This document shows, in pieces, positions 60,136 through 64,000 of a stretch of DNA of 64,000 nucleotides. The stretch comes from Magnetococcales bacterium. GTDB taxonomy: Bacteria > Pseudomonadota > Magnetococcia > Magnetococcales > Magnetaquicoccaceae. Within the stretch, counting starts at the first letter, position 1. Each line of letters starts with the position of its first letter. The DNA is taken from positions 1-64,000 of the forward strand of contig JADGBT010000008.1 of NCBI GenBank assembly GCA_015231375.1, read 5' to 3'. The notes under the pieces are model-generated. The model was given only the letters and a program-made list of their open reading frames with translations. It was not told the origin of the DNA and did not search any database. A program made the position numbers and the translations under genes.

Positions 60136-61029
60136 TTGAACACCGGCGCCCTGCGGCCCATTTTCCGGTTTGGTGGTCAGGCATCGGGCGCACTGGAACG
60201 CACCATCCGCCGCATGGCGCTCACCGGTCTGATCGCTCTGGTCGCCACCCCTCCCCCCGCTCATGCGGAAGAGGATGCCAGTTGGTCATCTGGATACTAT
60301 CGGGCGGATCCGACTCGCAGTCCATTCAGGATTCAGCCCGAGCCGTCCCGTCCCCACCACCAAGACGATGAGGCCCCGGTGGATCGCTGGCGGCCCGGGT
60401 CCGGGCGTAGCGGGTCGGAGTCACAACGTCAGGCCCCTCCCATCTGGAAACCGGATCGCTATCAGCAGCACCTGTCGGAACGCAACCGGCCCTGGGGGAC
60501 GATTCCCGCCGAGCCGGATCACCCCGTTTCCCCCGGCGAACCCGATCCCAACCACGGCCCCGACCGTGACCGCTGGCTGGATGAACCGGCCCGCGCCTCC
60601 GGCCACCGCCCCCCTCTTGCCGAGGATCCCTATTATCGTTCCTCTCATCCCGACGACCCCCGCGCGCCGCAACCCGCCTCCGGCGTCGATCCCCATGACC
60701 GTTTCTTCCATCCCGACGACCCCCGCGCGCCACGCGCCGCCTCCGGGACCGATCCCTACCCTGCCTTCCGGTCCGGGGAACGGGAAGAACGCTCCCGGCC
60801 CGCTTTCTGGGATGGACCGTATCAAAAAGAGTACGTCCCACAGTCGCGACCGGAGTGGAACCGAGACTCCTCCGGAGTCAAACCGCAGGAGTCCCGCTCC
60901 CCCACCAGGCCGGACCCGTCCCTCTCCCGCGAGCCGCCCCGCAGCGAGGAGCGCTGGTGGGGACAACGCGGGGATGACCGTTACTGGGATGAACCGGGAC
61001 GCAACCGTTATTGGCCCGAGGAGCGTTGA
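60136..61029 (+). CDS. Secreted Pro/Arg/Asp-rich repeat protein
   Basis: A 297-residue protein with an N-terminal span/signal (LTGLIALVATPPPAHAEE) and an acidic, Arg/Pro-rich body with repeats of HPDDPRAP. A TTG at 60136 has a near-perfect GGAGGTGA eight bases upstream, which I take as the start; GTG at 60127 would give nine more residues. No family recognised. Confidence 0.65.
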   Translation: MNTGALRPIFRFGGQASGALERTIRRMALTGLIALVATPPPAHAEEDASWSSGYYRADPTRSPFRIQPEPSRPHHQDDEAPVDRWRPGSGRSGSESQRQAPPIWKPDRYQQHLSERNRPWGTIPAEPDHPVSPGEPDPNHGPDRDRWLDEPARASGHRPPLAEDPYYRSSHPDDPRAPQPASGVDPHDRFFHPDDPRAPRAASGTDPYPAFRSGEREERSRPAFWDGPYQKEYVPQSRPEWNRDSSGVKPQESRSPTRPDPSLSREPPRSEERWWGQRGDDRYWDEPGRNRYWPEER

Positions 61030-61032
61030 ATC

Positions 61033-61755
61033 ATGACCGTCCGCCAGACCCAGGGGATGCAGCGTCCGTTGTCCATTGGTTTCCGGGGATGGTTTCTCCT
61101 GGTCACGGCGGGCCTGACGGGCACGATCCCCCCTGCCACCGCCTTCGGAGCCGAGGCCGCCGAGGTCACGCCCCTTGCGTTTTCCGCCGAGGTGATCCGC
61201 ACCCGTCCAGACAAAAAGAGTCAGAATCAGACCCGTGGCCGTTTGCACGTCTCCCCCGAGGCGATCCGAGGCGAAAGCCAACGCAATGGGGTGACCGTGA
61301 TCATGATCCACCACACCGCGCGCAAAACGGTGTGGACGCTGATCCCCTCCCAGAAGAGCTACACCGAACGCACCGGCGTCGAATCGGCGCGTCCGCCGCT
61401 GCCCGATGAACCCAACAGCCCCTGCCGTCACGACAAGAACCTGATCTGCCGCCAGACGGGGACCGAGACCATCGATGGTCGCCGCACGCTCCGCTGGGAG
61501 ATCGGCACACGCGGTAGCGACCATCGGGAGACCCTTCAGGCCCATCTCTGGATCGATCCGCGTCTGGGCATGGCGATCCGGGAGCGGTATGCCGATGGTC
61601 TTTCGGTGGAGTTGAGCAACATCCAGGAGGGTCCACAACCTCCGGAGCTGTTCACCGTTCCGGAGAATTTCCAAAAAACCGCCTCGACTCCCAGCGCGCA
61701 GACGCCCCCCCAGTCCGGAACCCATCCGCCTGCGGGTGGCCAGTCGTCCCCCTGA
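61033..61755 (+). CDS. LolA/DUF4412-like periplasmic protein
   Basis: A 240-residue protein with a signal peptide and a beta-rich domain (residues 45-210: RGRLHVSPEAIRGESQRNGVTVIMIHHTARKTVWTLIPSQKSYTE) similar to DUF4412/LolA-type lipoprotein-binding folds, with a Cys pair (SPCRHDKNLICRQ). Tail is low complexity. GAGGAG lies eight bases before the ATG. Possibly carries a lipid or lipoprotein. Confidence 0.7.
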   Translation: MTVRQTQGMQRPLSIGFRGWFLLVTAGLTGTIPPATAFGAEAAEVTPLAFSAEVIRTRPDKKSQNQTRGRLHVSPEAIRGESQRNGVTVIMIHHTARKTVWTLIPSQKSYTERTGVESARPPLPDEPNSPCRHDKNLICRQTGTETIDGRRTLRWEIGTRGSDHRETLQAHLWIDPRLGMAIRERYADGLSVELSNIQEGPQPPELFTVPENFQKTASTPSAQTPPQSGTHPPAGGQSSP

Positions 61756-61810
61756 ACGCCGTCTCCCGCCTGAAAAAAGATCAGCCTCACATAATTTCCC
61801 TTGCAAAGCG

Positions 61811-61840
61811 TTTAGAAAGGGTTTATTAGAACATTATTAT
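61811..61840 (+). promoter_or_regulatory. Possible promoter before the globule-protein genes
   Basis: In an unusually AT-rich patch, TTTAGA (61811-61816) and TATTAT (61835-61840) are 18 bp apart. This would transcribe the three secreted Trp/Gly-rich genes separately from the RND cluster. Confidence 0.35.
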
Positions 61841-61963
61841 ATACAAATAATGGCCGATGGCGGATTTATTCCCTGGTTTCACTGTGGCGCAGGTTGGTAT
61901 TATGGCTTAATGAACTCTTGTCCGATACGATCCCTTTTCGGGCCAACAGTCAATCGGTGCGCC

Positions 61964-62674
61964 ATGAGGAAATCCTTGCAAAATAAAAAAATTCTTTACC
62001 TGCTGACCGCAAGCGCCCTTTGGGTGGCCACACCGGTCCCAGGGAGTGCCGGCGGCCTCACCCCGGATATGACCGCCTTGTCTCCGGGCATGATGGGCAT
62101 CGCGGACCAGGGCGATGCGACGGTGATGGGGGAACGCATGGGGAAGTTCATGGGATCCTTCATGCGGGAAATGAAAAACGCGCCGGATCGTGTCGATACC
62201 AACGAAGGTTGGCGCGGCGGTCAACCGGCGGAAGCCTTGCGCCAGCCTGACCGGGACAACCGCAGTGGCCGGGGCGAAGAACCCCGTGAGGTGTTGCGTT
62301 ACGTGCCGTTGTACGATCCTTGGGGCGCGGACCGGGGCAATCCCTATCTGGAACCCGGAGTGTGGGGCGGCCCCTACGGATCCCCCCATTATCAAGGCCG
62401 AAGCCCCGGTTGGAACGAACCCGGTCCCTACGGCTGGGCGGCGGATCAGAACTGGAATCGCGGACGGGGCTATTACGGGGCCGGACTGGATCCCTGGGAG
62501 AGCCAGGAACCGCCACCGGATCCCTACACGGAGCGGCGCTGGCACGACCCCTCCTATTACAACCGTCAGGAACCGCCAGCCGGTTACGGGCCGCACACCT
62601 GGGAAGATCCCCATGCGCCCAGAGCTTACGCCCCCTGGTCCAACAACGGGACGCGACGGGGCAACTGGTGGTAA
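61964..62674 (+). CDS. Secreted Tyr/Gly/Pro/Trp-rich protein, putative sulfur-globule envelope protein
   Basis: A 236-residue protein with signal peptide (ILYLLTASALWVATPVPGSAG) and a body of GNPYLEPGVWGGPYGSPHY, NWNRGRGYYGAGLDPWE and YGPHTWEDPHAP. It is not clearly related to the two that follow, but shares aromatic/Gly-rich secreted character. Start at ATG 61964 is before the signal; no strong ribosome site. Function inferred from neighbours. Confidence 0.6.
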   Translation: MRKSLQNKKILYLLTASALWVATPVPGSAGGLTPDMTALSPGMMGIADQGDATVMGERMGKFMGSFMREMKNAPDRVDTNEGWRGGQPAEALRQPDRDNRSGRGEEPREVLRYVPLYDPWGADRGNPYLEPGVWGGPYGSPHYQGRSPGWNEPGPYGWAADQNWNRGRGYYGAGLDPWESQEPPPDPYTERRWHDPSYYNRQEPPAGYGPHTWEDPHAPRAYAPWSNNGTRRGNWW

Positions 62675-62724
62675 AAAAACCAATCGGGTCCATCACCTTC
62701 ACGACGAGGGACAAGGAGCAAACC

Positions 62725-63144
62725 ATGAAAAGAAAGGCTCGCATTCTGGTCCTGGCCGGCATTCTGACCGTACTGGGTTCCGCCCTGCCGGAGAACGCAT
62801 CCGCCTGGTGGGGTCCATGGGACAACGGTTGGGGAAACAACGGTTGGGGCAATAACGGTTGGGGAAACAACAACAACTGGGGCAACAACGGTTGGGGTTC
62901 CGGCAATGGCAATGGACGGGCCAAAGGCAACTTCACCTTCAGCGTGGACGGCGACGTGGACGGCTGGGCGGACAACTTTTGGAACGGCAACAATGTCTGG
63001 AATCAAGACAACGGCTGGAACAATAACAGTTGGAACAACAACGGCTGGAACAACAACGGCTGGGGGCCCTTTGGGGGCGGTCCCTGGAACGGTGGACCTG
63101 GCGGCTGGGGGCCCGGTAATGGGGGTCCTGGCGGCTGGTGGTAA
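62725..63144 (+). CDS. Asn/Gly/Trp-rich secreted protein, sulfur-globule-like 1
   Basis: A 139-residue protein: signal peptide ending ENASA, then WWGPWDNGWGNNGWGNN repeats, GNGRAKGNFTFSVDGDVDG, and a Gly/Trp C-terminus. Sulfur-globule proteins of sulfur bacteria are small, secreted and Gly/Asn/aromatic-rich with similar gnxfxFnm-type segments. AAGGAG precedes the ATG. Paralogue of the next gene. Naming is inference. Confidence 0.65.
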   Translation: MKRKARILVLAGILTVLGSALPENASAWWGPWDNGWGNNGWGNNGWGNNNNWGNNGWGSGNGNGRAKGNFTFSVDGDVDGWADNFWNGNNVWNQDNGWNNNSWNNNGWNNNGWGPFGGGPWNGGPGGWGPGNGGPGGWW

Positions 63145-63203
63145 GATTTTGTAAGAGATTGACCACGAAGCGCCCCTCAATAATCTCAAAACTGGAGAAT
63201 ACA

Positions 63204-63707
63204 ATGAAAAATGGTATGAAGGTGCTGGCAGTTGCGGTCCTGATCGGTGGTGGCGCCCTGCTGACCGCGCCGGATGCTTCCGCCTGGTGGGGTGGCCCGG
63301 GTTGGGGCAACAATAACGGTTGGGGCAACAATGGTTGGGGCAACAACAACAGCAACAACTGGGGCAACAACTGGGCCAACAACGGTGCCGGCAATGGCAG
63401 TGGCAATGGCCGCGCCAATGGCAACTTCGGTTTCAACATGGGCGGTGACGTGGCCGGCAATGGCAGCGGCAATGGCAACGGCAACAACAACTGGAACAAT
63501 TCCAACGGCTGGAACAACAACAACGGCTGGAACAATGGCTGGAACAATGGCGGCGGCAACAACTGGGGCGGACCCGGCTATGGTTATGGCGGTCCCGGTT
63601 ATGGCTATGGCTATCCGCCGCCCCCTCCCGGCGCGTGGGGTGCTGGTGCTCCGATGGCTGGCCCGCAAGGCGCGCCCGCTCCCGAGGCGGCTCCTGCTGG
63701 CAAGTAA
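63204..63707 (+). CDS. Asn/Gly-rich secreted protein, sulfur-globule-like 2
   Basis: A 167-residue protein: signal peptide (LLTAPDASA), GWGNNNGWGNNGWGNN repeats, RANGNFGFNMGGDVAGNG and a C-terminal PGYGYGGPGYGYGYPPPPP tail. The FGFNM segment and Tyr/Gly tail resemble sulfur-globule family proteins more than the previous gene does. GGAG lies six bases before the ATG. The two share repeats and segment order, so they are tandem duplicates. Confidence 0.7.
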   Translation: MKNGMKVLAVAVLIGGGALLTAPDASAWWGGPGWGNNNGWGNNGWGNNNSNNWGNNWANNGAGNGSGNGRANGNFGFNMGGDVAGNGSGNGNGNNNWNNSNGWNNNNGWNNGWNNGGGNNWGGPGYGYGGPGYGYGYPPPPPGAWGAGAPMAGPQGAPAPEAAPAGK

Positions 63708-63741
63708 AACGACCCAGTTCCGATAACGGACGGTTCGATCT

Positions 63742-63773
63742 GGGGCGGCTCCATGGGGTCGCCCCTTTTTTTT
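63742..63773 (+). terminator. Rho-independent terminator after the globule-like genes
   Basis: GGGGCG (63742-63747) pairs with CGCCCC (63760-63765) and is followed by eight T. It ends the transcript. Confidence 0.9.
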
Positions 63774-63900
63774 GTCTGGGGTGGCCCCCGCATCCCTCGA
63801 ATGTACACTTGAATTCCGGACAGTTATTGCGTAAAAAGGATAGCCTCGGAATTCGCCCCTCGACCTTCTGGCTTTGGACCGAACACGCAAAAGGGAACGC

Positions 63901-64000
63901 ATGATCACCGTCGTAGGTAACCTCAAAGGCGGCTGCGGCAAAAGCACGATCACCTTCAATCTGGCCGTGTGGCTGGCCCGTCGTGGCATCGACGTGGTGA
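63901..64000 (+). CDS. ParA/MinD-type ATPase, 5' end (continues beyond window)
   Basis: The first 33 codons show a deviant Walker A, NLKGGCGKSTITFNLA, typical of ParA-family partition or positioning ATPases. AAGGG precedes the ATG. The cargo (chromosome, plasmid or protein) cannot be told. Confidence 0.85.
   Translation, partial: MITVVGNLKGGCGKSTITFNLAVWLARRGIDVV

Overview
The window is GC-rich, gene-dense chromosomal DNA of a Gram-negative proteobacterium (TolB/Pal/CpoB, lipoproteins, RND efflux, FtsH). Gene content points to a sulfur-oxidising, carbon-fixing lifestyle: a DabA-type inorganic-carbon accumulation locus with several proton-antiporter subunits and a SulP transporter, a TauE/SafE sulfur-anion exporter, and small secreted Asn/Gly/Trp-rich proteins that look like sulfur-globule envelope proteins. 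Sulfur-storing Magnetococcia-like bacteria would fit, but no marker here fixes the lineage; that is inference.

Layout. 1-605: the end of an insertion sequence abutting a truncated radC. 666-5552: dnaB-alr, then a two-SPOR-domain envelope protein with a long Lys/Ala repeat linker and a strong terminator. 5718-17631 (minus strand): two small paralogous proteins, SulP, a NuoM-like subunit, DabA (1092 aa), a NuoL-like DabB and two further NuoM-like subunits, mostly with ATGA-type overlaps or very short gaps. 17969-20792: a divergent histidine kinase/sigma-54 activator pair preceded by palindromic TTGC...GCAA sites. 20993-21665: a Phd/PIN toxin-antitoxin module. 21688-24019 (minus): double-domain universal stress protein, a small membrane protein and TauE/SafE.

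24415-40947 is a conserved housekeeping block: tolB-pal-cpoB, queC-tilS-ftsH-folP-glmM (stop/start overlaps throughout), and thrS-infC-rpmI-rplT-pheS-pheT, interrupted before pheS by a 172-bp element with 55-bp inverted arms. 41032-49929 holds a PMT-type glycosyltransferase, pcm-nlpD, pgi-pckA, CreA, an N-acetylmuramoyl-L-alanine amidase and a four-cysteine secreted protein. NlpD has a degenerate LytM site and an amidase lies close by, which suggests an activator/amidase pair.

50108-52065 (minus) is a lower-GC two-gene module, an OLD/PARIS-like AAA ATPase with a TOPRIM-like partner, with its own promoter: a candidate anti-phage system. 52207-63707 is an envelope/secretion region: a repeat-rich secreted protein, an ABC-2 permease, an SCP-2 protein behind a structured leader, an RND adaptor/pump pair with a 150-residue tail on the pump, three secreted Pro/Arg-rich or LolA-like proteins, and three Trp/Asn/Gly-rich secreted proteins. 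The window ends in the first 33 codons of a ParA-type ATPase.

Strongest leads: the expanded SulP-NuoM-DabA-DabB-NuoM-NuoM locus with its paralogous small-protein pair; the RND-linked cluster ending in putative sulfur-globule proteins; the AAA/TOPRIM module; and the inverted-repeat element whose two arms differ by compensatory changes. No tRNA, rRNA or CRISPR array was seen.
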